A stretch of 64,000 bases of DNA from Spirosoma validum (GTDB lineage: Bacteria > Bacteroidota > Bacteroidia > Cytophagales > Spirosomataceae): assembly GCF_014699035.1 (NCBI RefSeq), contig NZ_JACXAA010000007.1, forward strand, positions 62,001-126,000. The letters are read 5' to 3'. Position 1 is the first letter of the stretch, and each line of letters opens with the position of its first letter. The translations under genes and the position numbers were made by a program. Shown here in pieces: positions 1 through 9,697 of the stretch. The notes below the pieces were generated by a model that saw only the letters and a list, made by a program, of their open reading frames with translations, was not told where the DNA came from and made no database searches.

Positions 1-950
1 CTTGGATTTCTAAATTGATTAGCCGCCGATCCCGCGCCGTTGCCCCCCGCTACGGTAGTACCCTCAGTGGCCGAAGTCGAGTTGGAGGGGAATTTCTGGA
101 CACGGTTATTGTTAAAATCCGCAACATATATATTGCCCGAATTATCTACAAATACATAGTATGGTGTATTTAGTTGATTAGCCGCTGAGCCCAGTCCGTT
201 GCCCCCCGCTACGGTAATACCATCAGTGACTGAAGTCGAGTTGGAAGGAAACTTCTGGACACGCTGATTAGCCTGATCGGTTACGTATATAGTGCCTGAG
301 CCGTCCACAAATACGCTGCTCGGACGATTCAGTTGATTAGCCGCCGATCCCGCGCCGTCCCCCCCCGCTACAGTGGTACCCACAGTGGCCGAAGTTGAGT
401 TGGGAGGAAACTTCTGGATACGGTGATTATAATAATCTGCGACATACATGTTGCCTGAACCATCCACAAATACACAATATGGATAAGACAGTTGTCCGCT
501 GCTACCCACTACAGTGATACCCTCAGTGGCCGAAGTTGAGTTGGGAGGAAACTTCTGAATACGGTTATTATACATATCCGATACATACATATTGCCCGAG
601 CCATCCACAAACACGCTGCTTGGTGAGTCCAACTTATTAGCCGCCGATCCCGCGCCGTTGCCCCCCGCTACGGTAGTACCCACAGTGGCCGAAGTTGAGT
701 TGGGAGGAAACTTCTGGATACGGTGATTACTATAATCCGCGACATACATGTTGCCCGAGCCATCCACAAATATACCTCTTGGATAATATAGCTGATTAGC
801 CGCGGGGCCTAGTCCGTTGCCACCAGCCGCAGTCGTGATCTGCTGAGCTTGCGTTAAACGAATACTAGCCAGCAAGAGCAGTACCCCCAACAGCCACAGA
901 CGGTTACCGAAACGGGGTGGATAAATTGATTGGGTAAAAAAAGTGTGCAT
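1..950 (-). CDS. NHL-repeat secreted protein (3' end outside window)
   Basis: The reading frame opens at the ATG at 950 and runs off the left edge, giving about 316 residues without a stop. A hydrophobic signal segment ending near LTQAQQ (about residues 20-36) predicts export. The rest is a tandem array of about 53-residue units, each with an NHL-type strand pattern (VFVDGSGNMYVAD, then NHRIQKFPPNST) and a glycine/alanine linker. DNA units start at 22, 181, 340, 640 and 799 with a 159-bp period. One unit between 340 and 640 is shorter by 18 bp. NHL repeats fold into beta-propellers and usually bind ligands or proteins. No catalytic domain is visible in the part present, so the function is unknown. 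Confidence 0.85.
   Translation of the reverse strand, partial: MHTFFTQSIYPPRFGNRLWLLGVLLLLASIRLTQAQQITTAAGGNGLGPAANQLYYPRGIFVDGSGNMYVADYSNHRIQKFPPNSTSATVGTTVAGGNGAGSAANKLDSPSSVFVDGSGNMYVSDMYNNRIQKFPPNSTSATEGITVVGSSGQLSYPYCVFVDGSGNMYVADYYNHRIQKFPPNSTSATVGTTVAGGDGAGSAANQLNRPSSVFVDGSGTIYVTDQANQRVQKFPSNSTSVTDGITVAGGNGLGSAANQLNTPYYVFVDNSGNIYVADFNNNRVQKFPSNSTSATEGTTVAGGNGAGSAANQFRNP
3..840 (-). repeat. 159-bp tandem repeats inside the NHL gene
   Basis: At least five near-identical coding units recur every 159 bp (anchor gccgccgatcccgcg or variants at 22, 181, 340, 640 and 799), with one 141-bp unit in between. The variation is mostly single bases, which suggests recent duplication or gene conversion. 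This is a coding repeat, not a CRISPR. Confidence 0.85.
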
Positions 951-1010
951 AAGCAGATTTGGTTTTAAATAGGAAATAAATTCAAGGTGATATCGTGGTT
1001 GTCGCTACGC

Positions 1011-1259
1011 TTAGGGAGTGTTGGTTCGCAGTCGCGTCATAGAGTCGCTGGTGAGCTGGGCGTTGATTTGGGTGAGCTTATTCCGTTTCCGTATACGCTT
1101 ATTTTTGGGCTCACAGGCAATACGGTTCTTCCCCGTTAGTGTATAGGTCGTGGACGTAGTCGTGTGGTTCGGACTGGTGAGGACGTTTACATTCAGTCCG
1201 TTTAGCCACAATAAATAGCTGAAGAGTATCCACAGAACACAGTAGGTAAGTAGGCGCAT
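1011..1259 (-). CDS. Possible small hypothetical protein, 82 aa
   Basis: This is an ATG-started frame on the same strand as the NHL gene and 60 bp upstream of it. The N-terminus is hydrophobic (MRLLTYCVLWILFSYLLWL), consistent with a membrane anchor or signal segment. It is followed by a Thr-rich stretch and a basic patch (KNKRIRKRNK). No family is recognised. It could be a real membrane peptide or a chance frame. The hydrophobic start and the lack of a competing gene are its only support. Confidence 0.3.
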   Translation of the reverse strand: MRLLTYCVLWILFSYLLWLNGLNVNVLTSPNHTTTSTTYTLTGKNRIACEPKNKRIRKRNKLTQINAQLTSDSMTRLRTNTP

Positions 1260-1646
1260 AAAGAGGTTGAGATAACGTAATGATTAATCAACTCCTGGAT
1301 TGATGTCAGACCAGGGGGCCGCCATCCACCGACCACACCCGTGACTGGTGCAGCCGGTGAGATGGTCAACAGAGGAAGGGTGAACCATGGATAATGAGTC
1401 TAAATAGGGAGCCGGTTAGCCAGCAGGCGGTTGTCTGATTGGGCGTCAAAAACTCAGCAACGAACGGACACAAAAATAGGATTCACCCGGGTCATCGGGG
1501 TGTCAATCTGGGTATACAGACGTATCAGAGGGTATATCAGCGTGTCAAGATAGGTACATGAGCGTCTCAGGAGCCTGAAGGAGCAAACCAAACGGCGTCC
1601 ATTCCCGTAGCAAACAACCATTCGGCCTGCCGGTAGTCCGTAAACA
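1260..1646. other. Gene-free stretch with degenerate direct repeats
   Basis: I see no credible gene here. Three imperfect 18-bp direct repeats lie at 1511-1528, 1531-1548 and 1553-1570 (ggtatacagacgtatcag and variants), 20-22 bp apart, so roughly two helical turns. Such spacing fits a regulator-binding array, but this is inference from pattern alone. Confidence 0.35.
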
Positions 1647-1680
1647 GCGACGGCCGCTTCTAGTCAGAAGCGGCCGTCGC
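1647..1680 (-). terminator. 15-bp perfect hairpin after the hybrid kinase gene
   Basis: Arms 1647-1661 and 1666-1680 are perfectly complementary around a 4-base loop, 19 bp beyond the stop codon of the leftward regulator gene. No T-run follows, so termination is plausible but not certain. Confidence 0.6.
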
Positions 1681-1699
1681 TAAAGTGGGCACGCTGCCC

Positions 1700-4648
1700 C
1701 TACAGGTAATCGGAGGGTAGTTTGCCGAAGCGGCTTTTGAAGGTGATGGAGAAATGTTTGGTCTGTCGCAGGCCCACTTGATGGGCCGCTTCTTTCACCG
1801 AGGATACCCGCCGATTTTCCAGCAGGGTACGGGCGTACTGTAAACGGGCTTCGGTGATGTACTGAGCCGGGGTGAGGCCCGTCAGTCGTTTGATTTCCCG
1901 GAATAACGTACTCCGGCTTACCGAAATGGCATCGGCCAATTGATCGGCCGTCAGATCAAACTGGACTAACTGCTCCTGGGTATGCTGCTCCAGCCGTTCC
2001 AGCCACGCCACATCCACGCTCGACACAATTGGTACAGGCCCTGGCTCTTCGGTAACGTTCGTGCCAACGGGAGCCAGCGCATGGCGTTGCTGCCTATGCG
2101 TGAGCAGATTCGTCACGCGGGCCGTCAATTCGTCCTCATCGAAGGGCTTCAGTAAGTAATCATCTACGCCCAGCCGCAGCGCCTGAAGTTTATCGGTTTT
2201 ATCGGCACGGGCCGTCAGCATCACCACCGGAATGTGTCGATACGTATCACTTTGTTTCAGCGTTTCCAGCAATTGAAAGCCGTCCATTACCGGCATCATC
2301 AGATCGGAAATAATCAGCGAAGGCAGGGTCGATAACGTACTGAGCTGATCGAGAGCCTCCCGCCCATTCTGGGCCGCTATAACGGTATAGATAGGCTGGA
2401 GAATCGCTGTCAGGTAATTACGCAGACTAACATCATCTTCTACCAGTAAAAGAGTAGCCCGTCTGTTATCTGGCTGGCTACTGACCGGAACCGTCATCCC
2501 CTGAATCGGAAAGATGGCCAGTTCATCAGGTTCTCCCAGGGCAACCGATTCGGTTACTTCGGCTGGTACGATGCGTTTAGGAATGTCCAGATAGAACGTA
2601 GTGCCCTGCTGCCACTGGCTATCTACCAGCAACTGACCACCCAGTAATTTGGCAAACTCCGCCGACAGGGCCAGCCCGATACCTGTACCGCCCTCACTCG
2701 GCGAACCGGGTTGCTTGGTCTGGAAATACCGATCGAAGACGTGCGGTAGGTCGTTCGGATAAATACCCCGCCCCGTATCACTAACTTTGATATGAATCTG
2801 ACCCGGTGAGTCCGTTACGTTCACACAAATACGTCCCCCCGACGGCGTAAATTTGAACGCATTGATCAGCAGGTTATCCAGTATTTTCTGAAACTTATTA
2901 AGATCTAATTCTACCGTCAACGTCGTATCCGTGTCAAACCGCAACTCAAGGTCAACCCCTGACTGGTGAGCCAGTGACGTAAAATTAGCCACGATCCGGC
3001 TCATGAGCGTGTGTAGATTTACCGGCTCGTTCGTTACCTCCAGCTTACCCGCTTCGAGTTTGGTCAGGTCCATGATTTCGTTCACCAGCTCAAGGAGCCG
3101 TCGGGCGCTCTGATGCGCCGTCCGGAGAAGCTCTCCATTCTGATCGCCGGTCCCGGATTTTTTCAGAAGGCTACCAAGCGGTCCCAGAATCAGGGTCAAC
3201 GGAGTCCGCAGTTCATGCGATACGTTGGCAAAAAACTGACCTTTCAATGCATCGACCTGACGTAACTGGTCGGCTTGCGCTGCGGTTAGTACCATTTGTC
3301 GCCGAACGGCCCGTTTGCTTTTATTCTGGAAATACAGGGCCACCGCCGTTGTCAGCAGCAGCAGGGTTACCAGGCCGATCACGATGATCAGATACGTGTA
3401 CTGCTGGTCACGCTGTTTTAGTAATATGGCCTGCTCTTCGGTATGAAAAATGGCTTCCCACTGCGAGAGAGCAGCGGCATTCTGGGTCTGGTAGCGCTGG
3501 CTTACGGTTTGATATTCTTTTTCCAGATAAGCCAACGCGCTTGTTTTATCGCCTTTTCGTTTGGCAAGTTGGTACCATAGCAGATTTGTCGATGGAGAAT
3601 AAGCCCGATGCGAAGCCGTGAGCCGGTTTAGCGAATCAATACGTAACGCTACCTGCCTGGCCTCATCAGTCCGGCTATTTTCCATGAATATATCATACAA
3701 AGCATAATAGGCCTGTTCTAACTGGAAGATTTCGCCCGTCAACCTGGAGTACTGCGTACTTTTTTGTATGAGCGCTTCCCGAATCGCAACCGATCCGATC
3801 GGCGTCCGTTGGCTGGCCAGTACCATTAACCAGGCGCTGATCCGAGGCAGATGCTTAGCCTCCGTCAGCGGAATCAGTTGCAGCGCGTGTTCGATGAACA
3901 GATCGAATCGCCCGGCATCTTCGTAATTAAACGCCAGCAGTAAGGTTTCCTGCGCGATCAGCATGGTGTCCCGTTGAGCTATACCGATTTGCAGGGCAGC
4001 CTGATGGTAGGGAAGCGCCTTGAGCGAGGCTCCGAAATAAATTCGTCGATTGATCTGACCCAATACCGAAAGCGCATTCGCTTCCAGATAAGGATCGTGC
4101 TGCTGGCGGCTCAACTCCAGCGCCTGATTGAGCATCGAATAGGCCAGCGGGAGATTTGATTCCTGCCTGAAAAGAATGCGTGACTGAACAACCCTGGCCC
4201 AGCCTTGCAACGTTTGCAGTGAATCGGCGAGCCGGACAGCTTGCTGACCATAGCGCCGTGCCGTTGTGTACTCACTGCGAATGGCGTAATAAGAAGCCCG
4301 TAGAATCAGCTCTGCCAGATAGCGGCCATCGTGGGCAGTTCCGATCCGTGATTCGAACAGACGCAGCCGTCGTTCGTTGCAGGTTATCGTGGCAGTAAGC
4401 TGGCTTTGCAGCGCAGCATATAACCAGTTCGGGCCGCTCCAGTTCGGGTCTGGTGGGCAGGGCAGGTCCGTTGGTGGCGTATCTTGCTGACACCACCGTA
4501 TTAACTGCTCAGTTTTTCTGGGGTCAGCGGGGTATTGTTTAGTAGGTGTTACTGCCGACCAGAAGTCAACGATGCTATCAGTTGTTGGTTGAGCCTCTAA
4601 ACTATAATTTACCAAAAAACAAAAAAAAAGCAAACAGAATTTTCGCAT
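1700..4648 (-). CDS. Hybrid two-component sensor/AraC-type regulator with TPR-like sensor
   Basis: This 982-residue protein joins a complete phosphorelay in one chain. A signal segment (1-19) precedes a helical, TPR-like periplasmic region (about 70-400) and one membrane span (about 416-440). A HisKA domain follows with phospho-acceptor H478 in NVSHELRTPL. The HATPase domain shows NLLINAFKFTP, DTGRGI and GGTGIGLAL. The receiver domain has D782 in ISDLMMPVMDG, and a C-terminal AraC helix-turn-helix spans about 880-980. The layout is that of Bacteroidota hybrid two-component regulators, but without the Reg_prop propellers common in polysaccharide sensors. It is divergent from the adjacent efflux operon, so it probably controls that pump; this is inference. 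Confidence 0.92.
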   Translation of the reverse strand: MRKFCLLFFCFLVNYSLEAQPTTDSIVDFWSAVTPTKQYPADPRKTEQLIRWCQQDTPPTDLPCPPDPNWSGPNWLYAALQSQLTATITCNERRLRLFESRIGTAHDGRYLAELILRASYYAIRSEYTTARRYGQQAVRLADSLQTLQGWARVVQSRILFRQESNLPLAYSMLNQALELSRQQHDPYLEANALSVLGQINRRIYFGASLKALPYHQAALQIGIAQRDTMLIAQETLLLAFNYEDAGRFDLFIEHALQLIPLTEAKHLPRISAWLMVLASQRTPIGSVAIREALIQKSTQYSRLTGEIFQLEQAYYALYDIFMENSRTDEARQVALRIDSLNRLTASHRAYSPSTNLLWYQLAKRKGDKTSALAYLEKEYQTVSQRYQTQNAAALSQWEAIFHTEEQAILLKQRDQQYTYLIIVIGLVTLLLLTTAVALYFQNKSKRAVRRQMVLTAAQADQLRQVDALKGQFFANVSHELRTPLTLILGPLGSLLKKSGTGDQNGELLRTAHQSARRLLELVNEIMDLTKLEAGKLEVTNEPVNLHTLMSRIVANFTSLAHQSGVDLELRFDTDTTLTVELDLNKFQKILDNLLINAFKFTPSGGRICVNVTDSPGQIHIKVSDTGRGIYPNDLPHVFDRYFQTKQPGSPSEGGTGIGLALSAEFAKLLGGQLLVDSQWQQGTTFYLDIPKRIVPAEVTESVALGEPDELAIFPIQGMTVPVSSQPDNRRATLLLVEDDVSLRNYLTAILQPIYTVIAAQNGREALDQLSTLSTLPSLIISDLMMPVMDGFQLLETLKQSDTYRHIPVVMLTARADKTDKLQALRLGVDDYLLKPFDEDELTARVTNLLTHRQQRHALAPVGTNVTEEPGPVPIVSSVDVAWLERLEQHTQEQLVQFDLTADQLADAISVSRSTLFREIKRLTGLTPAQYITEARLQYARTLLENRRVSSVKEAAHQVGLRQTKHFSITFKSRFGKLPSDYL

Positions 4649-4927
4649 CTATAATGAGACACCCCAAGGAATTAACTACAAAAAAAAGGTTAATTGCTCA
4701 ATTTTTATGAACTTAAGTCTATTTTTTATACACTCTACCGATACAAAACTCCACTAAAAGAACGCTTCGACCTCGACTTACTGCTTTGGCGAATAGTAAG
4801 AGTAAACAATAAAATGCCCACCGAATCTTCTGTTGAAAACCTGTTTTCCAAAATGTTTCCAGAATTGAGTTCGTGTTTTGTGAACACTTGATCGTACGGA
4901 AACAAAAGGTTGGTCAGGTTGGAGTCG

Positions 4928-6361
4928 ATGAAGCAAGCACGTTATCCTTATGTTGTCCAAAAAGTCACAAGCCGTGGACGACGTAACAAAATGGTCTGGC
5001 TGCACCTGCTGGGGGCCGGTTTATTCACGACGCAGGTTGTAGGACAATCGCTGAGCCTCAATCAGGTTCTCGAACAGAGTGTTCGGCAGTATCCGTTTCT
5101 GAAATCCAAGCAGGCCGAAGTGAGCAGTGCCGAACGACGCGTACAGGCCAGCCAGACAGAACGGCTGCCAATCATGCAATTGCAGCATCAGTACAATTAC
5201 GCTACCAGCAACAGCCTGAACGGATCGTTCTTCCCGAGCGAAGCCGTAACGATCTCCACCTCGGGGGGCGTTCGGCCCGTAGCTATTTCACAAGCCAGTT
5301 TTGGGAGTTTCACCAGCGCGTCCATCGAGTGGCGGGCCATTACGTTCGGGCGAATAAAAGCCAGTGTAAATGTAGCAAAAGCGGAATTACAGCGTAGTCA
5401 GGTCGATTATGAAAACGAGATTTTTCAGCATCAGGTCCGCACGATTGATGCGTATCTGCTTTTGCTGATCAACCAGAAACTCGTTCAGATTCAGCAGAGT
5501 AATCTGGATCGGGCGCAGACGTTCAAGCGCGTGGTCGACTCGGGAGTCCGCTCGGGCATGCGGGCGGGCGTCGATAGTGCGCTGGCCACCGCCGAAGCCG
5601 TTCGGGCCCGGTTGCTCCTGCTCGAAAGCCAGCAGCGGGAGCAGGTGCAACGTTTGCGACTTTCTGAACTGGCGGGGCAACTTCAGAGTGGTATGCAGGT
5701 CGATAGTATGCGGTTTTACACCTCACTCCCGAATGGTACGTTCCTGTCTGATTCGCTTTCACCCAGGAACCCAACGTTACGTTTGTTTCAGTCGCAGATC
5801 ACGTTATCGGCGGCCCGAAGCTTGGCGACCCAACGATCGGGTATGCCGGTTATCTCGCTCGTGGGCGTAGGCAATGCCCGCGGCTCAGGCTTTTCCAATC
5901 AGGGCGATGTTTTTCTAAACAACCAGATTAACGGGCTTGGCTATCAGGTGGGTAATTATCTGTTCGGCCTTGTTGCCCGCTGGAATCTAACGAATCTGCT
6001 ACGTGCCCACCAGGATTACCGGGCCGATCAGTTTCAGGTTGAGCGGTCGCGGCAGTTGTTCAATACGCAGCGACTCCAGATCACCCGTCAGTATCAGGAA
6101 GCTGAAACACAATATCAGGTCGCTTTAGAGCAGGCCCGGCAGGCCCCCATTCAGTTACGGGCTGCCCGGCAAGCCTATAACCAGGCTAAATCACGCTACG
6201 AAAGTGGTTTGACCGATCTGCCTACGCTACTCCAAAGCGTCGTTACGTTGAATCGCGCCGAAGTTGATGGCTACGTAGCGATCAGTAATGTCTGGCGCTT
6301 TCTGCTCCTAAAATCGGCCGCGGAGGGAGATTTGTCGGTGTTTATGAATCAGGTAAACTAA
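4928..6361 (+). CDS. TolC-family outer membrane efflux protein
   Basis: This is the outer-membrane channel of a tripartite efflux pump. The ATG at 4928 is preferred because ggag lies just upstream. It gives 477 residues with a basic N-terminus and a hydrophobic segment ending near VVGQ (about residue 40). A later ATG at 4991 would give a shorter, more classical signal peptide, and an upstream TTG at 4910 is less likely. The body is long, Gln/Ala-rich and helical (SLSLNQVLEQSVRQYPFLKS, later AEVDGYVAISNVWRF), typical of the OEP duplicated fold. It heads an operon with the RND pump and adaptor genes, where tolC is more often last. Confidence 0.9.
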   Translation: MKQARYPYVVQKVTSRGRRNKMVWLHLLGAGLFTTQVVGQSLSLNQVLEQSVRQYPFLKSKQAEVSSAERRVQASQTERLPIMQLQHQYNYATSNSLNGSFFPSEAVTISTSGGVRPVAISQASFGSFTSASIEWRAITFGRIKASVNVAKAELQRSQVDYENEIFQHQVRTIDAYLLLLINQKLVQIQQSNLDRAQTFKRVVDSGVRSGMRAGVDSALATAEAVRARLLLLESQQREQVQRLRLSELAGQLQSGMQVDSMRFYTSLPNGTFLSDSLSPRNPTLRLFQSQITLSAARSLATQRSGMPVISLVGVGNARGSGFSNQGDVFLNNQINGLGYQVGNYLFGLVARWNLTNLLRAHQDYRADQFQVERSRQLFNTQRLQITRQYQEAETQYQVALEQARQAPIQLRAARQAYNQAKSRYESGLTDLPTLLQSVVTLNRAEVDGYVAISNVWRFLLLKSAAEGDLSVFMNQVN

Positions 6362-6435
6362 GGTATTCGCTTACGTGTGGCCAGGCTTGACAACGGCTGC
6401 GGTCGACCGTCTGACAGCACTAACGACTAAAAACT

Positions 6436-9400
6436 ATGTATAACATCATTCGCTCTGCGCTTCGAAAACCCATTACGGTAGTTGTGGCGGTTATGGGTCT
6501 CCTCTTTTTTTCGGTGATGTCGCTCTTCACCATTCCGGTCGATATTTTCCCGAATCTCGATTTGCCTACGATCTACGTCGTGCAGCCTTATGGCGGTATG
6601 GCTCCTGATCAGATGGATGGCTTCATTGCTACCCGTTATCAGGACCACTTTCTCTACGTATCGGGAATCCGCGACATTGACGTAAAAACCATTCAGGGTC
6701 TGTCGTTGATCAAGCTCTCGTTCTATCCCGGAACCGACATGGCGCAGGCTGCGGCTGAGGTCGCGAACAACGTATCACGAGCCAAAGCGTACATGCCGGA
6801 AGGCACCGTGCCGCCCCAGGTCGTCCGGTTTGATGCGAGTTCGGTACCGGTGGGGCAACTGGTGTTTGAAAGTCCGAGTCGCTCGCTGAACGAAATTCAG
6901 GATTACGCGTCCTCGCGGGTGCGGCCGATGTTCTCCCGAATTCCGGGTGTGTCGAGCCCACCGCCATTTGGTGGAAACCAGCGAACAGTCATTATCAAAG
7001 TAAATCCGCAATTGGTACGTAGTTATCAGCTGACACCAGAAGAGGTCATTAAATCCATCGTGACCAACAACCAGCCCTCCCCTGCCGGCAACATTCGCAT
7101 TGGCGATAAGACCTTAATGACGCCGGTCAACTCACTGGTAAAACGGCCGGAAGATTTTCTGAACATTCCGATTCGGGTTGGTTCCGGCCCAACGGTGTTC
7201 GTTCGGGATATTGGTACGGTCGAAGATGGCGCCGACGTAACGGTAAGTTACGCGCTGGTCAATGGTCGTCGGGCGGTCTACATTCCGGTGGTAAAGAAGT
7301 CAGATGCTTCGACACTGGATGTCGTGAACAACATCCGAAAAGCGATGCCTGAACTCCAGGCGGCAGTGCCGGAAGACGTCAAAATCTCCTACGAATTCGA
7401 TCAGTCGGTCTACGTAACAAACGCCCTGAAAAGCTTAACGACGGAAGGTATTTTGGGTGCTGTGCTGACCGGTCTGATGGTGTTGCTTTTCCTCCGCGAC
7501 TGGCGTAGTGTGATCATCGTGGTTGTCACGATTCCAATCTCGATTCTGTCGGCAGTCATCATGCTGAACCTGTGCGGACAGACCATCAACATCATGACAC
7601 TATCCGGTCTGGCACTGGCCATTGGGATTCTAGTCGACCAGGCGACGGTAACGATCGAGAACATTCACCAGCATCTGGAAATGGGGAAGCCCAAAGCCGT
7701 GGCGATCTGGGACGCCTGTAAGGAAATCGTCTTCCCCGAATTCCTGATTCTGCTGGCAATTCTGGCCGTGTTTGCGCCCGCGTTCGTGATGAGTGGCGTA
7801 CCACGTTCGATGTTCTTACCCCTGTCGCTTTCGGTTGGTTTCGCCATGATTGCGTCATTCCTGCTCTCGCAGACGTTCGTTCCGGTGATGGCCAACTGGT
7901 TGCTGAAAAGTCATCCGACACATGAAGCGCCAACGCTGGCACTCGACGCTCAGGAACGGCATATGATTGAGGACGAGCGCCCAGTTAAGGATGCAAAGGG
8001 GTTCGAAAAATTCAAACAACGGTACACGGCTACCCTCGAAAAAATCCTGAACCGGCGCGGCCTGGTTGTGGGAAGCTATCTAATTGGAAGTCTGGCGATT
8101 ATTGTCGTGTGTTTTCGGGTGATCGGTACGGATATTCTGCCGCACGGCAACAGTCATCAGTTTCAGATGCGCCTGCGGATTCCCGATGGTACGCGGGTCG
8201 AACGGACCGAAATGGCTACGTTGAAAGTGCTGGATATTATTAAAGAAGCGGTCGGGAAAGATAACGTAGAAATCTCATCGGCTTATGTCGGTACGGTTCC
8301 GTCCAGCTACGGTACATCGAACATTTTCGTGTTCAACAGCGGCCCGCACGAAGCCGTTTTGCAGGTGTCGCTGAATGAAGAACATCCTGTACTAATGGAC
8401 GATCTGAAGGAAGAGCTTCGGGAACGTATTGCCAAAGCTCTGCCGAATGCCAGCATCTCCTTCGAGCCGATTGAGCTGACCGAAAAAATCATGAGTCAGG
8501 GGGCTTCGACGCCGATCGAGGTGACGGTGGCGGCTAAAGACCTGAGCGAAGCGGGCCGATTTGCCAATAAGATTCGGGAACGGATGACGAAGATTGACTT
8601 CCTGCGCGACGTGCAGGTCGCTCAACCGCTGGCGTACCCCGTGCTGAACGTAACGATGAACCGCGAACGGGCTGGACAACTGGGCGTTACGTCCACCCAG
8701 GTCGCCCGCTCGATGGTGGCCGCTACGTCGTCGAGTCGGTTTACGGATAAAAACTTATGGCTCGATGAGTCAAAAGGCTTGGCCTATCAGGTGCAGGTTC
8801 AGATTCCGGAATACCAAATGAGCAGTGCTAACGACATCGGCAATATTCCGCTGAAGAGTGGCGAAATGCACCCGCTCCTGTCGGACGTAGCGACGTTTTC
8901 AGAAGGAACCGCACCGGGAGAATATGATCGCGCCGGCCCAAACCGGCTGGTAACGATCACGGCCAATTTGCAGAAGAAAGATTTGGGTACGGCCCAAAAA
9001 GCCGTTGAGAATGCCATTAAGGAAGTCGGCGAACCACCACGAGGAGTCCTTGTCGAAATGGGTGGACAAACTAACCTGCTAACGGATACGCTGAGCAGCT
9101 TGCAAACGGGTCTGCTGGTTGCCATTGTGATTATTTTCCTGCTGCTGGCCGCTAATTATCAATCGTTTAAATTATCGCTGGTGATTCTGGCCGCTATTCC
9201 GGCCGTGGTTGCCGGAGCTCTATTAATGCTCCTGGCCTGTGGTGCTACGTTGAATCTGCAATCGTACATGGGACTGATTATGTCCGTAGGCGTGTCGGTG
9301 GCCAACGCGATTCTGATGGTGACGAATGCGGAAAATCTACGCCTGGAAATCGGGCACACACGTAAGGCAGCTGTTCTGGCGGCTAACAGTCGGATTCGAC

Positions 9401-9666
9401 CGATTCTGATGACCAGTATTGCCATGATTGCCGGGATGGTACCAATGGCGTCGGGATTAGGCGAAGGTGGTGACCAGATTGCTCCACTGGGTCAGGCCGT
9501 TATCGGCGGTCTGATCGCGTCGACGCTGGCGGCTCTACTGATTCTTCCCTGCGTCTTCACCCAGCTCCAGGCGAAAGCGACCACCCAATCCGTGTCGCTC
9601 GATCCTGAAGATCCCGAAAGCAAATTTTATCATCAGGAACAGCAGGAACTGAGCCACAGCCTGTAA
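6436..9666 (+). CDS. RND-family efflux transporter permease (AcrB/CusA superfamily)
   Basis: This 1076-residue inner-membrane proton/substrate antiporter opens with the first membrane span (about 12-32) and continues with SLFTIPVDIFPNLDLPTIYV. It shows the duplicated RND layout of two large periplasmic loops and two groups of membrane spans (about 335-500 and 885-1050). The TM4 proton-relay region reads GILVDQATVTIENIHQHL, with D401 followed by Gln where AcrB has Asp-Asp. That hints at a divergent subfamily rather than a classical drug pump. The substrate cannot be told from sequence. It lies 74 bp after tolC and 31 bp before the adaptor gene, so it is part of one operon. Confidence 0.93.
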   Translation: MYNIIRSALRKPITVVVAVMGLLFFSVMSLFTIPVDIFPNLDLPTIYVVQPYGGMAPDQMDGFIATRYQDHFLYVSGIRDIDVKTIQGLSLIKLSFYPGTDMAQAAAEVANNVSRAKAYMPEGTVPPQVVRFDASSVPVGQLVFESPSRSLNEIQDYASSRVRPMFSRIPGVSSPPPFGGNQRTVIIKVNPQLVRSYQLTPEEVIKSIVTNNQPSPAGNIRIGDKTLMTPVNSLVKRPEDFLNIPIRVGSGPTVFVRDIGTVEDGADVTVSYALVNGRRAVYIPVVKKSDASTLDVVNNIRKAMPELQAAVPEDVKISYEFDQSVYVTNALKSLTTEGILGAVLTGLMVLLFLRDWRSVIIVVVTIPISILSAVIMLNLCGQTINIMTLSGLALAIGILVDQATVTIENIHQHLEMGKPKAVAIWDACKEIVFPEFLILLAILAVFAPAFVMSGVPRSMFLPLSLSVGFAMIASFLLSQTFVPVMANWLLKSHPTHEAPTLALDAQERHMIEDERPVKDAKGFEKFKQRYTATLEKILNRRGLVVGSYLIGSLAIIVVCFRVIGTDILPHGNSHQFQMRLRIPDGTRVERTEMATLKVLDIIKEAVGKDNVEISSAYVGTVPSSYGTSNIFVFNSGPHEAVLQVSLNEEHPVLMDDLKEELRERIAKALPNASISFEPIELTEKIMSQGASTPIEVTVAAKDLSEAGRFANKIRERMTKIDFLRDVQVAQPLAYPVLNVTMNRERAGQLGVTSTQVARSMVAATSSSRFTDKNLWLDESKGLAYQVQVQIPEYQMSSANDIGNIPLKSGEMHPLLSDVATFSEGTAPGEYDRAGPNRLVTITANLQKKDLGTAQKAVENAIKEVGEPPRGVLVEMGGQTNLLTDTLSSLQTGLLVAIVIIFLLLAANYQSFKLSLVILAAIPAVVAGALLMLLACGATLNLQSYMGLIMSVGVSVANAILMVTNAENLRLEIGHTRKAAVLAANSRIRPILMTSIAMIAGMVPMASGLGEGGDQIAPLGQAVIGGLIASTLAALLILPCVFTQLQAKATTQSVSLDPEDPESKFYHQEQQELSHSL

Positions 9667-9697
9667 GTCAATCTTTAGATAGTTAATCAGTATCGAT

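Noticed and set aside
3..840. CRISPR-like periodic repeats
   Set aside because: The 159-bp units are translated without interruption as NHL repeats and vary by synonymous or conservative changes.
4694..4891. 65-residue frame between the hybrid regulator and tolC
   Set aside because: It covers the divergent promoter region and has no family features. The gap is better explained as regulatory DNA.
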